Positions 8,738 through 18,743 of a stretch of 64,000 nucleotides of DNA are shown piece after piece. Each line of letters opens with the position of its first letter. Position 1 is the stretch's first letter. The notes beneath the pieces were generated by a model. The model did no database searches. It was not told the origin of the DNA and was given only the letters and a program-made list of their open reading frames with translations. Origin of the DNA: Pseudomonas sp. Irchel 3E20 (GTDB lineage: Bacteria; Pseudomonadota; Gammaproteobacteria; Pseudomonadales; Pseudomonadaceae); contig NZ_FYEE01000016.1 in assembly GCF_900187645.1 (NCBI RefSeq), positions 1 through 64,000 of the forward strand, given 5' to 3'. The position numbers and the translations under genes are program-made.

Positions 8738-10540
8738 ATGTCCGAGACGCTGCTCAGTTCCCGCAATCTGGCTTTCGAGCTGTATGAAGTCCTCGACGCC
8801 GAGGGCCTGACCCGGCGTGAGCGGTTCGCCGAGCACAACCGCGAGACGTTTGACGCCGCCATCGGCACTGCGCGCAGCATTGCCGAGAAGTTCTTCGCCC
8901 CGCACAACCGCAAGGGCGACGAGAACGAGCCGCGTTATGAGGACGGCAACGCAATCCTGATCCCGGAAGTCAAACCGGCGGTGGATGCCTTTCTCCAAGC
9001 GGGCTTTCTCAACGCCGCGCGCAGTTTCGAGGCCGGTGGCATGCAGTTGCCGACGCTGCTGTCGCAAGCCTGCTTCGCGCACTTCCAGGCCGCCAACGCG
9101 GCGTCCACGTCTTACCCGTTCCTGACCATGGGCGCGGCCAACCTGATCGAGAGCTTTGGCACGCCGGAGCAAAAACAGCGCTTCCTGCAACCGATGATCG
9201 ACGGCCGCTTCTTCGGCACCATGGCCCTGACCGAACCCCACGCCGGCTCGTCGCTGTCGGACATCCGTACCCGCGCCGAACCGGCGGCGGACGGCACTTA
9301 CCGGCTCAAGGGCAATAAGATTTTCATCTCCGGGGGCGACCATCCGCTGTCGGAAAACATCGTGCACATGGTGCTGGCCAAACTGCCGGACGCGCCGGCC
9401 GGAGTGAAGGGTATTTCGCTGTTTATCGTGCCCAAGTTCCTGGTCAACGAGGACGACAGCCTCGGCCCGCGCAATGACGTGCTGCTGGCCGGGTTGTTCC
9501 ACAAGATGGGCTGGCGCGGCACCACGTCCACGGCGCTGAACTTCGGCGATAACGGCAACTGTGTCGGCTATCTGGTAGGTAAACCGCACCAGGGCCTGAG
9601 CTGCATGTTCCAGATGATGAACGAGGCGCGCATTGGCGTGGGCATGGGCGCGGTGATGCTCGGCTATGCCGGCTACCTGTATTCCCTGGACTATGCCCGC
9701 GAACGCCCGCAGGGGCGCCTGCCCGACAGCAAGGACCCCAACACCGCGCCGGTATCGATCATCCAGCACGCCGATGTGCGGCGCATGCTGCTCACCCAAA
9801 AGGCCTATGTGGAAGGCGCCTTCGACCTGGGCCTGTACGCGGCGCGGCTGTTCGATGACACCACCACGCTGGAAGGCGAGGCCGAGCGCAAGCAGGCCCA
9901 GGAACTGCTGGATTTGCTCACGCCCATCGTCAAGTCCTGGCCATCGGAGTTCTGCCTCAAGGCCAACGAACTGGCGATCCAGATCCTCGGCGGCCACGGC
10001 TACACCCGCGAATACCCGGTGGAGCAGTACTACCGCGACAATCGCCTGAACCCGATCCACGAAGGCACCCACGGCATCCAGTCCCTGGACCTGCTAGGGC
10101 GCAAACTGGCGCAAAACGGCGGCGCGGGGCTCAAGCAACTGATTCGCCTGATCGCCGACACCGGCGCGCGGGCCCAGGAATACCCATCACTCAACGCCTT
10201 GCGTGAACCGCTGGAACAGCTGGTGGCGCGCCTGCAAACGGTGACCCTGGGCCTGCTCGGCGACCTGGCCCAAGGCAAGGTCAACAGCAGCCTGGCCAAC
10301 TCGGCGCTGTACCTGAAAGTATTCGGGCATACGGTGATTGGCTGGCGCTGGCTGGAACAGGCGATTCGCGCCGAGGAAGGCCTACTGCGCGGCACGGCAG
10401 CGGATATCGGCTTCTATAAAGGCAAGCTGCAAGCGGCGCGCTACTTCCTGACCTGGGAAGTGCCGGGTTGCCACCATGAACTGGCGATTCTCGAAGCGCG
10501 GGATGACACCTGCCTGGGGATGCAGGATGAGTGGTTTTAG
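8738..10540 (+). CDS. Acyl-CoA dehydrogenase, 600-residue DmdC/PA0506-like type
   Basis: 600 residues, longer than the roughly 380-residue classical acyl-CoA dehydrogenases. Like 3-methylmercaptopropionyl-CoA (DmdC)-type enzymes it has an extra C-terminal helical domain. Seen: the FAD-binding stretch GTMALTEPHAGSSLSDIRTR (about 165-185), GNKIFISGGDH, the middle beta domain to about 280, and the C-terminal signature ILGGHGYTREYPVEQYYRDN, then NPIHEGTHGIQSLDL. The Glu of HEGT is the expected catalytic base. It should oxidise an acyl-CoA at C2-C3 and pass electrons to ETF; the acyl substrate cannot be read from sequence. SD AGGTAGG precedes ATG 8738. It stands alone, convergent with the zap-like pair. 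Confidence 0.88.
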   Translation: MSETLLSSRNLAFELYEVLDAEGLTRRERFAEHNRETFDAAIGTARSIAEKFFAPHNRKGDENEPRYEDGNAILIPEVKPAVDAFLQAGFLNAARSFEAGGMQLPTLLSQACFAHFQAANAASTSYPFLTMGAANLIESFGTPEQKQRFLQPMIDGRFFGTMALTEPHAGSSLSDIRTRAEPAADGTYRLKGNKIFISGGDHPLSENIVHMVLAKLPDAPAGVKGISLFIVPKFLVNEDDSLGPRNDVLLAGLFHKMGWRGTTSTALNFGDNGNCVGYLVGKPHQGLSCMFQMMNEARIGVGMGAVMLGYAGYLYSLDYARERPQGRLPDSKDPNTAPVSIIQHADVRRMLLTQKAYVEGAFDLGLYAARLFDDTTTLEGEAERKQAQELLDLLTPIVKSWPSEFCLKANELAIQILGGHGYTREYPVEQYYRDNRLNPIHEGTHGIQSLDLLGRKLAQNGGAGLKQLIRLIADTGARAQEYPSLNALREPLEQLVARLQTVTLGLLGDLAQGKVNSSLANSALYLKVFGHTVIGWRWLEQAIRAEEGLLRGTAADIGFYKGKLQAARYFLTWEVPGCHHELAILEARDDTCLGMQDEWF

Positions 10541-10571
10541 TTGGATCGCACACGCTGGCAACTGACCACCC

Positions 10572-10598
10572 GCGCGCTGCGCCTTTTGCGCAGCGCGC
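10572..10598. terminator. Hairpin between convergent genes
   Basis: A perfect 11-bp stem, GCGCGCTGCGC / GCGCAGCGCGC, with a 5-nt loop (cttTT). It sits between the ends of the acyl-CoA dehydrogenase gene and the minus-strand zapA-like gene. Neither side has a strong T-run. Confidence 0.6.
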
Positions 10599-10657
10599 CA
10601 GTCACCTAGATCACGGTGCCAGCTGTCAAAAATGTGCCCCGACAATCAGCTAGAGGC

Positions 10658-10963
10658 TCACGCTTCGCTGCCAATGGCCTTGGAAATCACCTCGACCGTG
10701 GCGCTGACCTGCTCTTGATAACGGTCCAGTTCCAGCTTGTGCTGCTTTTGCATTTCCAACTGCTGGGAGCACAGGTTCATCGCCGCCAGCACCAGCAACT
10801 TATCGCCGATCAGGGTCGGGTACTTGCGTTTGGTTTCGGCCAGCGCGGCCTTGAGCATCAGGGCGGCGTCCAGCAGGGTCTGTTCTTCCCCCGCGGGGGC
10901 CTTGATCGAGTAGTCCTCACCGAGAATGGAGACAACCTTGATTGCGTCTGGCCCCTGTCTCAT
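10658..10963 (-). CDS. zapA: ZapA-family cell-division protein (paralogue type)
   Basis: 101 residues. An N-terminal beta segment (IKVVSILGEDYSIKAPAGEE) is followed by a helical stretch with LIGDKLLVLAAMNLCSQQLE, the conserved ZapA helix, and a C-terminal coiled coil. ZapA binds and bundles FtsZ filaments at the division ring. The start ATG at 10963 overlaps the stop of the upstream coiled-coil gene (ATGA), so the two are translationally coupled. The usual Pseudomonas zapA is, as I recall it, followed by 6S RNA and a 5-formyl-THF ligase gene. Neither is here, and the sequence is rather divergent from textbook ZapA, so this is probably a second zapA-like copy. Confidence 0.78.
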   Translation of the reverse strand: MRQGPDAIKVVSILGEDYSIKAPAGEEQTLLDAALMLKAALAETKRKYPTLIGDKLLVLAAMNLCSQQLEMQKQHKLELDRYQEQVSATVEVISKAIGSEA

Positions 10964-11190
10964 GCGTTGCCAGGGCCTGCACTGACGCGCTCGACCAGCG
11001 CCTGGATACGCGCGGCGGTGGCGCCGTGTTTTTCTTCCTGCTCCATCAAGTTCAGTTGCAGGTTTTCGTTTTCGTCCTTGGCCTGGGCCAGTTCGGCGCT
11101 CAGGGTGCGGTTGCTGTCGGCCAGGGCCTGGTTCTGTTGCACCAGATCGCCGACCAGTTGCTCCAATTGACTGAGGGATGCTTCCAACAT
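10960..11190 (-). CDS. Short coiled-coil protein, TIGR02449/ZapB-like
   Basis: 76 residues, almost entirely heptad-like: MLEASLSQLEQLVGDLVQQN, then TLSAELAQAKDENENLQLNL. This is the pattern of the small coiled-coil partner annotated as TIGR02449 or ZapB-like next to zapA in Pseudomonas. The start at 11190 is preferred over an upstream in-frame ATG because it gives the family N-terminus directly at the coiled coil. It overlaps zapA by 4 nt. Its role is presumably to link or stabilise the ZapA/FtsZ layer, inferred from pairing with zapA. Confidence 0.75.
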   Translation of the reverse strand: MLEASLSQLEQLVGDLVQQNQALADSNRTLSAELAQAKDENENLQLNLMEQEEKHGATAARIQALVERVSAGPGNA

Positions 11191-11457
11191 TTTGATTTCT
11201 CGGGCTTTTTCGAAGGGCGCGTACGATAAAGAAAAGTCACCACACACGCCAGGGTTATCCGGGTGCAAAGCCTTGATTTTCCTGGCGATGGACCGGCTTG
11301 CGAGCTTTACAGACTGCGATTAGCGCTTCTGGTTCCCCCCCTGGGGGGCTGCGACAAAACCGCACAGGCACTCAAGACTTTGCCTACATGACCGATAGGT
11401 CAGGATTCTGCCTTTTTTGCACCCTGCGCCAAGGCGAGCCTTTTGTCGGTAACTGTC

Positions 11458-13083
11458 ATGTCTCTTCGCAATATGAACATCGCTCCGAGGGCGTTCCTCG
11501 GTTTTGCCATGATTGGCGCCCTGATGCTGCTGCTGGGGGTGTTTGCCCTCAACCAGATGAGCAAGATCCGCGCCGGCGGCGAAGACATCGCCCTGACCAG
11601 CGTGCCCAGCCTCAAGAGCCTGGACGAGTTCACCCAACTGACCCTGCGCCTGCGCGTGCTGTCCTATCGCCTGCTTATCAACCGCGAACCGGACGTGCAG
11701 CAAAAGACCCTGGAGCTGTTCGACCTGCGCAACCAGCAGATCGCCAGCGCCCAGCGCGACTACGTAAAACTCATCAACGGCGCCCAGGAACAGGCCGCCT
11801 ACGACCAGTACGTGCAGCTCCTGGGCCAGTACCGCCAGCTCGAAGAGCGGATGAAAAACCTGTCGCGCAATGACCGGGTCGATGAGTTGCGCGAGTTGCT
11901 CAACACCGAGTTGTTGAACAATTCAGAGGCGATCAACAGCGTGCTCGCGCGCCTGATGGACATCAACACCGAGCAGACCCACGCCACCGACCAAAATGCC
12001 GCCGACCAGTACGACCACGCCTTCAACCTGGTGGTGGGCCTGTTGCTGGTGGCCAGTGCCCTGACGGTGTTGTTCGCCTGGCTGTTGACCCACAGCATCA
12101 CTGGGCCTATCGCCAACGCCCTGAGCGCCGCCGAGGCCATCGCCGAGGGCAACCTGACCCAGCCGATCACGGTGGACGGCAGCGACGAGGCCGGCCGCTT
12201 GCTGCTGGCCATGGCGCGGATGCAGGAAAAACTGCGCGACACCCTGCAACGGATTTCCGGCTCGGCCACCCAACTGGCCTCCGCCGCAGAAGAGCTCAAC
12301 AGCGTCACCGACGAAAGCGCCCGGGGCCTGACCCAGCAGAACAACGAAATCGAACAGGCCGCCACGGCGGTCAATGAAATGACCAGCGCCGTGGAAGAAG
12401 TGGCCCGTAACGCGGTGAGCACCTCTCAGGCGTCCAGCAACGCCACCACCTCGGCCAGCGACGGCCGCGATTTGGTGCAGGAAACCGTCAGTGCCATCGA
12501 ACGCATGAGTGGTGATGTGCAGAGCACTGCCACCCTGATCGGTGAGCTGGCCGAAGAATCCCGTGACATCGGCAAGGTGCTGGATGTGATTCGCGGCCTC
12601 GCCGACCAGACCAACCTGCTGGCCCTCAACGCCGCCATCGAAGCCGCCCGTGCCGGCGAGGCGGGCCGCGGTTTTGCCGTGGTCGCCGATGAAGTGCGCG
12701 CCCTGGCCCACCGCACCCAGCAGTCGACCAGCGAAATCGAACGCATGATCGCCAGCATCCAAAGCGGTACTGAACATGCGGTGGACTCGATGCGCAACAG
12801 CACCGACCGCGCCGAATCGACGCTCAACATCGCCAAAGGTGCGGGTATCTCCCTGGATACCATCAACACTGCCATCGTCGAGATCAACGAGCGCAACCTG
12901 GTGATCGCCAGTGCTGCCGAAGAACAGGCCCAAGTCGCCCGCGAAGTGGACCGCAACCTGGTGAACATCCGCGACCTGTCGGTGCAATCGGCTACCGGCG
13001 CCAACCAGACCAGCGCCGCCAGCAATGAGCTGTCGCGCCTGGCCGTGGACCTCAACAGCCTGGTTGGGCGGTTTAGCCTCTAA
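11458..13083 (+). CDS. Methyl-accepting chemotaxis protein with four-helix-bundle sensor
   Basis: 541 residues. TM1 lies at about 13-33 (FLGFAMIGALMLLLGVFAL). A helical periplasmic domain of about 150 residues (4HB_MCP type) follows, then TM2 near 187-207 (NLVVGLLLVASALTVLFAWL) and a HAMP domain (HSITGPIANALSAAEAIAEG). The signalling domain has the invariant hairpin tip VIRGLADQTNLLALNAAIEA, then ARAGEAGRGFAVVADEVRAL. It senses a small ligand or physical cue and controls CheA through CheW; the ligand is not readable. ATG 11458 is chosen; an in-frame TTG lies 15 nt upstream. There is no C-terminal CheR-tethering pentapeptide (it ends GRFSL). It is divergent from the zap-like pair. Confidence 0.93.
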   Translation: MSLRNMNIAPRAFLGFAMIGALMLLLGVFALNQMSKIRAGGEDIALTSVPSLKSLDEFTQLTLRLRVLSYRLLINREPDVQQKTLELFDLRNQQIASAQRDYVKLINGAQEQAAYDQYVQLLGQYRQLEERMKNLSRNDRVDELRELLNTELLNNSEAINSVLARLMDINTEQTHATDQNAADQYDHAFNLVVGLLLVASALTVLFAWLLTHSITGPIANALSAAEAIAEGNLTQPITVDGSDEAGRLLLAMARMQEKLRDTLQRISGSATQLASAAEELNSVTDESARGLTQQNNEIEQAATAVNEMTSAVEEVARNAVSTSQASSNATTSASDGRDLVQETVSAIERMSGDVQSTATLIGELAEESRDIGKVLDVIRGLADQTNLLALNAAIEAARAGEAGRGFAVVADEVRALAHRTQQSTSEIERMIASIQSGTEHAVDSMRNSTDRAESTLNIAKGAGISLDTINTAIVEINERNLVIASAAEEQAQVAREVDRNLVNIRDLSVQSATGANQTSAASNELSRLAVDLNSLVGRFSL

Positions 13084-13475
13084 GGCTTGCGGCCCAGAGC
13101 ACGGTGGGAGCAACTGTCTCACCCCAGGCCACTCAGTGCCCCCATCGCGAGCAGGCTCGCTCCCACCGTGGAAAAGTGAAAATCCCGCCCGCACCACAGT
13201 TCAACTGTGGGAGCGGGCCTTGCCCGCGATGAGGCCGGAACAGGCGATGCACTTGTGGCGACCGGTATGCCCCCATCGCGAGTAGGCTCGCTCCCACAAT
13301 GGAAAAGTGAAAATCCCGCCCGCACCACAGTTCAACTGTGGGCCGGGCGGCGCTTTGCTCGCCCGCGATGGCGGGACTCAAGCCAATAGAGGAGTAGTGG
13401 TTATACCGGCTTCATCGCGGGCCAGCCCACTCCGGCTGGGAGTGGGTTCACGCGGTGTGGCCAGATAAAAGCTTT
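13084..13475. repeat. Intergenic REP array with tandemly duplicated unit
   Basis: Nearly 400 bp of REP-type sequence after the chemoreceptor gene. The 82-bp block at 13138-13219 (gcccccatcgcgagcaggct...) is repeated at 13269-13350 with only a few changes, offset by 131 bp. Each block joins an inverted REP (CATCGCGAGCAGGCTCGCTCCCAC) to a forward one (CTGTGGGAGCGGGC) through the same spacer. A further palindrome, cgggccagcccactccggctgggagtggg, lies at 13419-13446. No open frame here looks coding. Confidence 0.85.
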
Positions 13476-13506
13476 TTGACAGTACGCTATTTCAACAGGT
13501 TAGAAT
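13476..13506 (+). promoter_or_regulatory. Candidate sigma-70 promoter of nhaP2
   Basis: TTGACA at 13476-13481 and TAGAAT at 13501-13506. The hexamers are near consensus, but the 19-bp spacer is long. It lies about 60 bp upstream of the start codon. Confidence 0.4.
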
Positions 13507-13509
13507 CCC

Positions 13510-13525
13510 TGGCACGCAGACTGCA
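13510..13525 (+). promoter_or_regulatory. Candidate sigma-54 (RpoN) promoter of nhaP2
   Basis: TGGCACGCAGACTGCA: GG and GC are 10 nt apart, as in the -24/-12 consensus TGGCACG-N4-TTGC, with CTGC instead of TTGC. It lies 42 bp before the start codon. Confidence 0.35.
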
Positions 13526-13567
13526 TGGTCAGTTTGCGCCCGCCCTTCTGCTTCTGGAGTACTGCCT

Positions 13568-15310
<1,743 letters not shown>

Positions 15311-15344
15311 ACTGCGTTTTTCCACCCTGTCTTGACCGGTCTCT

Positions 15345-18300
15345 ATGCCAATCTTGCGCACTCTTTTTGCCACGGCCCTGCTGAGCCTGTGCCTGTCCCT
15401 CGGTGCCGTCCAGGCAGCCGAGCCCCCCAGCAGCGAAGCGGTTCAGCGCAGCCTGGACAAAATCGCCGACCGCAAACTGCCGGAGGCCGACCAGAAAGCC
15501 CTGCAAGCGGTGTTGCAGCAAACCCTCAACCAGCTCAATAACAAGGCTGACTACGAGCAGCGGCTGATCGACCTCAAGCAGCAACTGGCCAACGCCCCGC
15601 GCCAGAACAGCGAAAACCAGAAAGAACTCGAACGCCTCAAGGCCACCAAAGTGGTGCCCGTGGCCCAGCGCTACGCCAACCTGGACGTGCCGCGGCTCGA
15701 ACAGTTGCTGACCGAGCGCAGCACCCAGCAAAGCGACCTGCAAAAGGCCCTGGCCGACGCCAACAGCCTGACCATCACCGCCCAGACGCGCCCCGAGCGG
15801 GCCCAGGCCGAAATCAGCAGCAGCCAAACGCGCATCCTGCAAATCAACAGCCTGCTCAAGGCCGGCAAGGACGGCGGCAAGCCCCTTACCGCCGAGCAAC
15901 GCGACCAGCTCAACGCCGAGCTGGCGGCCCTCAACGCCCTGATTCCGCTGCGCCGCCAGGAACTGGCCGGCAACAGCCAACTGCAAGACCTGGGCAACAG
16001 CCAGCACGATTTGGTGCTGGAAAAAGCCGCACGCCTGGAGCAGGAAATCCAGGACCTGCAAACCCTGATTAACCAGAAGCGCCTGGCCCAGTCCCAGGAA
16101 ACCGTGACCCAGCAATCGATCGAGGCGCAGAAGGCCGGCGGCAGCAGCCTGTTGGCCAGCGAGAGTTCGGCCAACCTCAAGCTCTCCGATTACCTGCTCA
16201 AAAGCACCGACCGCCTCAACGAACTGACCCAACAGAACCTCAAGACCAAGCAATTGCTCGACAACGTGACCCAGAGCGACGCGGCCCTGGACGAGCAGAT
16301 CAGCGTGCTCAAGGGCAGCCTGCTGCTGTCCAAGATCCTCTACAAACAGAAGCAGGCCTTGCCGCGCCTGCAGATGGACGGCGACCTGGCCGACCAGATC
16401 GCCGACATCCGCCTCTACCAGTTCGAGGTCAACCAGCAACGCGAACTCATCAGCAGCCCGAGCAAGTACGTCGACAACCTGCTAGCCACCCAGCCCGCGG
16501 AGCAAATCACCCCGCAACTGCGCCGCACCCTGCTGGAACTGGCGATGACCCGCGCCGACCTGCTGGAGCGCCTGAGCCGCGAACTGAGCGCCCTGCTCAA
16601 CGAATCCATCACCCTGCAACTGAACCAGAAGCAACTGCTGACCACCGCGCAAAACCTGCGCGCCACCCTCGACGAGCAGATGTTCTGGATCCCCAGCAAC
16701 AAGCCCCTGGACCTGGAATGGTTGCGCACCATGCCCCAGCGCCTGGAAAAGCAGATCGATAACCTGCCCTGGGCCTCCAGCCTGAGCGAGTTGCGCGACG
16801 GCCTGACCCAGCGGCCGCTGCTGTTCCTGCCGTTGCTGCTGCTGTTCGGCGTGTTGCTGTGGCGGCGCAAGCCCTTATATGCGCGGCTCAACAAGGTCCA
16901 CCAGGACATCGGCCACTTCAAGCGCGACAGCCAGTGGCACACGCCCCAGGCGATCCTTATCAACGTGCTGCTGGCGATGCCGGTGGCCCTGGCCCTGGCC
17001 CTGTGCGGCTACGCCTTGCAGATCGACGCCCGCGGGCAGAACGCAAACCTCGGCGCGGCGCTGATCCAAACCGCCCAGGCCTGGCTGGTGTTTTACACCG
17101 CCTACCGCATCCTCGCCCCCGGGGGCGTAGCGGAGCTGCATTTTCGCTGGGAGAAACCTCAGGTCGAGTTCCTGCAGGTGTGGGTGCGGCGCCTGGGCAT
17201 CGTGGTGCTGGCGCTGGTGGCGGTGGTGGCCGTGGCCGAACACCAACCGGCGGCGCTGGCCGAAGACGTGCTGGGCATTGCCGTGGTGCTGACCTGCTAC
17301 GCCCTGATGGCGTGGCTGCTCAGCCGTCTGCTACTGAGCAGCCCGACCCACAAGAACACCTCGCTGTTTCGCAAGGCCCTGGGGGTGCTGTTCACCGCGC
17401 TGCCCATCGCCCTGTTCATCGCCGTGTGCTTTGGCTACTTCTACACCGCGCTCAAACTCAGTGACCGGCTCATCAACACCCTGTACCTGCTGATGTTCTG
17501 GCTGGTGATCGAAGCCACTTTCGTGCGTGGCCTGGGCGTGGCGGCGCGGCGCCTGGCCTATGCCCGGGCCCTGAGCAAGCGCCAGGCCGCCAAGGAGGCG
17601 GGCGACGGCGACGTGGTGGTCGAAGAACCGACCCTGGACATCGAACAGGTCAACGAGCAGTCCATGCGCCTGATCCGCCTGGCCTTGCTCGGCGGGTTCA
17701 TCGCAGCGCTGTACTGGGTCTGGGCCGACCTGATTACCGTGTTCTCCTACCTGGACAACATCACCCTCTACGAATACACCAGCGGCACCGGCGCCAACAT
17801 GAGCATGGTGCCCATCAGCATCGGCGACATGCTCGGCGCGCTGATTATCATCGGCATCACCTTCGCCCTGGCGCGCAACCTGCCGGGCCTGCTGGAGGTG
17901 CTGGTGCTGTCCAAGCTCGACCTGGCCCAGGGCAGCGCCTACGCCACCACCACATTGCTGTCGTACGTGATCGCCGGCGTGGGGTTTGTCTCCACCCTGT
18001 CCACCCTGGGCGTGAGCTGGGACAAGCTGCAATGGCTGGTGGCCGCGCTGTCGGTGGGCCTGGGGTTTGGCATGCAGGAGATCTTCGCCAACTTCATCTC
18101 CGGGATCATGATCCTGTTCGAGCGCCCGGTGCGCATCGGCGACACCATCACCATCGGCAACCTGTCGGGCACGGTGAGCAAGATCCGCATCCGCGCCACC
18201 ACCATCACCGACTTCGACCGCAAGGACATCATCGTCCCCAACAAGACGTTCATTACCGGGCAACTGATTAACTGGTCGCTGACCGACACCATCACCCGCG

Positions 18301-18695
18301 TCACCCTGAAACTGGGGGTGGACTACGGCTCCGACCTGGACCTGGTCAAGGAACTGCTACTCAAGGCCGCCCGGGAAAACCCCCGCGTGCTCAAGGAGCC
18401 CGAGCCCCTCGTGTACTTCCTCAACTTCGGCGAGAGCACCCTGGACCACGAACTGCGCATGCACGTGCGCGACCTGGGCGACCGCAACCCGGTGGTGGAC
18501 GAGGTCAACCGTTTCATCAACCGCGAGTTCAAGAAGCAGCACATCAACATTTCGTTCCGCCAAATGGAGGTCTACCTGAAAAACCTCCAAGGCCAGGAAT
18601 ACAAAATGGTGCCCATCGACCCGGAAACCAAAACCATCGGGCCCAAGGCCGACGGTAAACCCGACAGCGAGCCACCGCCGGCCAAGCTCGACTAG
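15345..18695 (+). CDS. mscK: Large mechanosensitive channel MscK/KefA type
   Basis: 1116 residues. Signal peptide about 1-25 (LLSLCLSLGAVQA). A long periplasmic, Gln- and Leu-rich coiled-coil domain runs from about 30 to 480, followed by some eleven membrane helices (about 490-900). The MscS core at about 900-1090 holds the pore helix and upper cytoplasmic domain: VGLGFGMQEIFANFISGIMI, RPVRIGDTITIGNLSG and IIVPNKTFITGQLINWSL. The length matches MscK/KefA rather than small MscS. MscK gates at high membrane tension and is sensitive to K+, which fits the adjacent K+/H+ antiporter 34 bp upstream. The start ATG 15345 is followed at once by the signal sequence. Confidence 0.94.
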   Translation: MPILRTLFATALLSLCLSLGAVQAAEPPSSEAVQRSLDKIADRKLPEADQKALQAVLQQTLNQLNNKADYEQRLIDLKQQLANAPRQNSENQKELERLKATKVVPVAQRYANLDVPRLEQLLTERSTQQSDLQKALADANSLTITAQTRPERAQAEISSSQTRILQINSLLKAGKDGGKPLTAEQRDQLNAELAALNALIPLRRQELAGNSQLQDLGNSQHDLVLEKAARLEQEIQDLQTLINQKRLAQSQETVTQQSIEAQKAGGSSLLASESSANLKLSDYLLKSTDRLNELTQQNLKTKQLLDNVTQSDAALDEQISVLKGSLLLSKILYKQKQALPRLQMDGDLADQIADIRLYQFEVNQQRELISSPSKYVDNLLATQPAEQITPQLRRTLLELAMTRADLLERLSRELSALLNESITLQLNQKQLLTTAQNLRATLDEQMFWIPSNKPLDLEWLRTMPQRLEKQIDNLPWASSLSELRDGLTQRPLLFLPLLLLFGVLLWRRKPLYARLNKVHQDIGHFKRDSQWHTPQAILINVLLAMPVALALALCGYALQIDARGQNANLGAALIQTAQAWLVFYTAYRILAPGGVAELHFRWEKPQVEFLQVWVRRLGIVVLALVAVVAVAEHQPAALAEDVLGIAVVLTCYALMAWLLSRLLLSSPTHKNTSLFRKALGVLFTALPIALFIAVCFGYFYTALKLSDRLINTLYLLMFWLVIEATFVRGLGVAARRLAYARALSKRQAAKEAGDGDVVVEEPTLDIEQVNEQSMRLIRLALLGGFIAALYWVWADLITVFSYLDNITLYEYTSGTGANMSMVPISIGDMLGALIIIGITFALARNLPGLLEVLVLSKLDLAQGSAYATTTLLSYVIAGVGFVSTLSTLGVSWDKLQWLVAALSVGLGFGMQEIFANFISGIMILFERPVRIGDTITIGNLSGTVSKIRIRATTITDFDRKDIIVPNKTFITGQLINWSLTDTITRVTLKLGVDYGSDLDLVKELLLKAARENPRVLKEPEPLVYFLNFGESTLDHELRMHVRDLGDRNPVVDEVNRFINREFKKQHINISFRQMEVYLKNLQGQEYKMVPIDPETKTIGPKADGKPDSEPPPAKLD

Positions 18696-18706
18696 CCCGG
18701 TTAATC

Positions 18707-18734
18707 CCAGCAGAATGCTCGGACATTCTGCTGG
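18707..18734 (+). promoter_or_regulatory. selO: Hairpin abutting the selO ribosome-binding site
   Basis: A perfect inverted repeat CCAGCAGAATG (18707-18717) / CATTCTGCTGG (18724-18734) with a 6-nt loop. The last GG of the right arm is the first half of the GGAG Shine-Dalgarno (18733-18736) of selO. If folded it could end mscK transcription or mask the selO ribosome-binding site. Confidence 0.6.
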
Positions 18735-18743
18735 AGATGGCCC

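Noticed and set aside
10541..10657. 6S RNA (ssrS) next to zapA
   Set aside because: The 117-bp gap is too short for 6S RNA and contains only a terminator-like hairpin.
13084..13475. CRISPR array suggested by repeated blocks
   Set aside because: Only two blocks, each an inverted REP doublet with conserved, not variable, spacer; no cas genes nearby.
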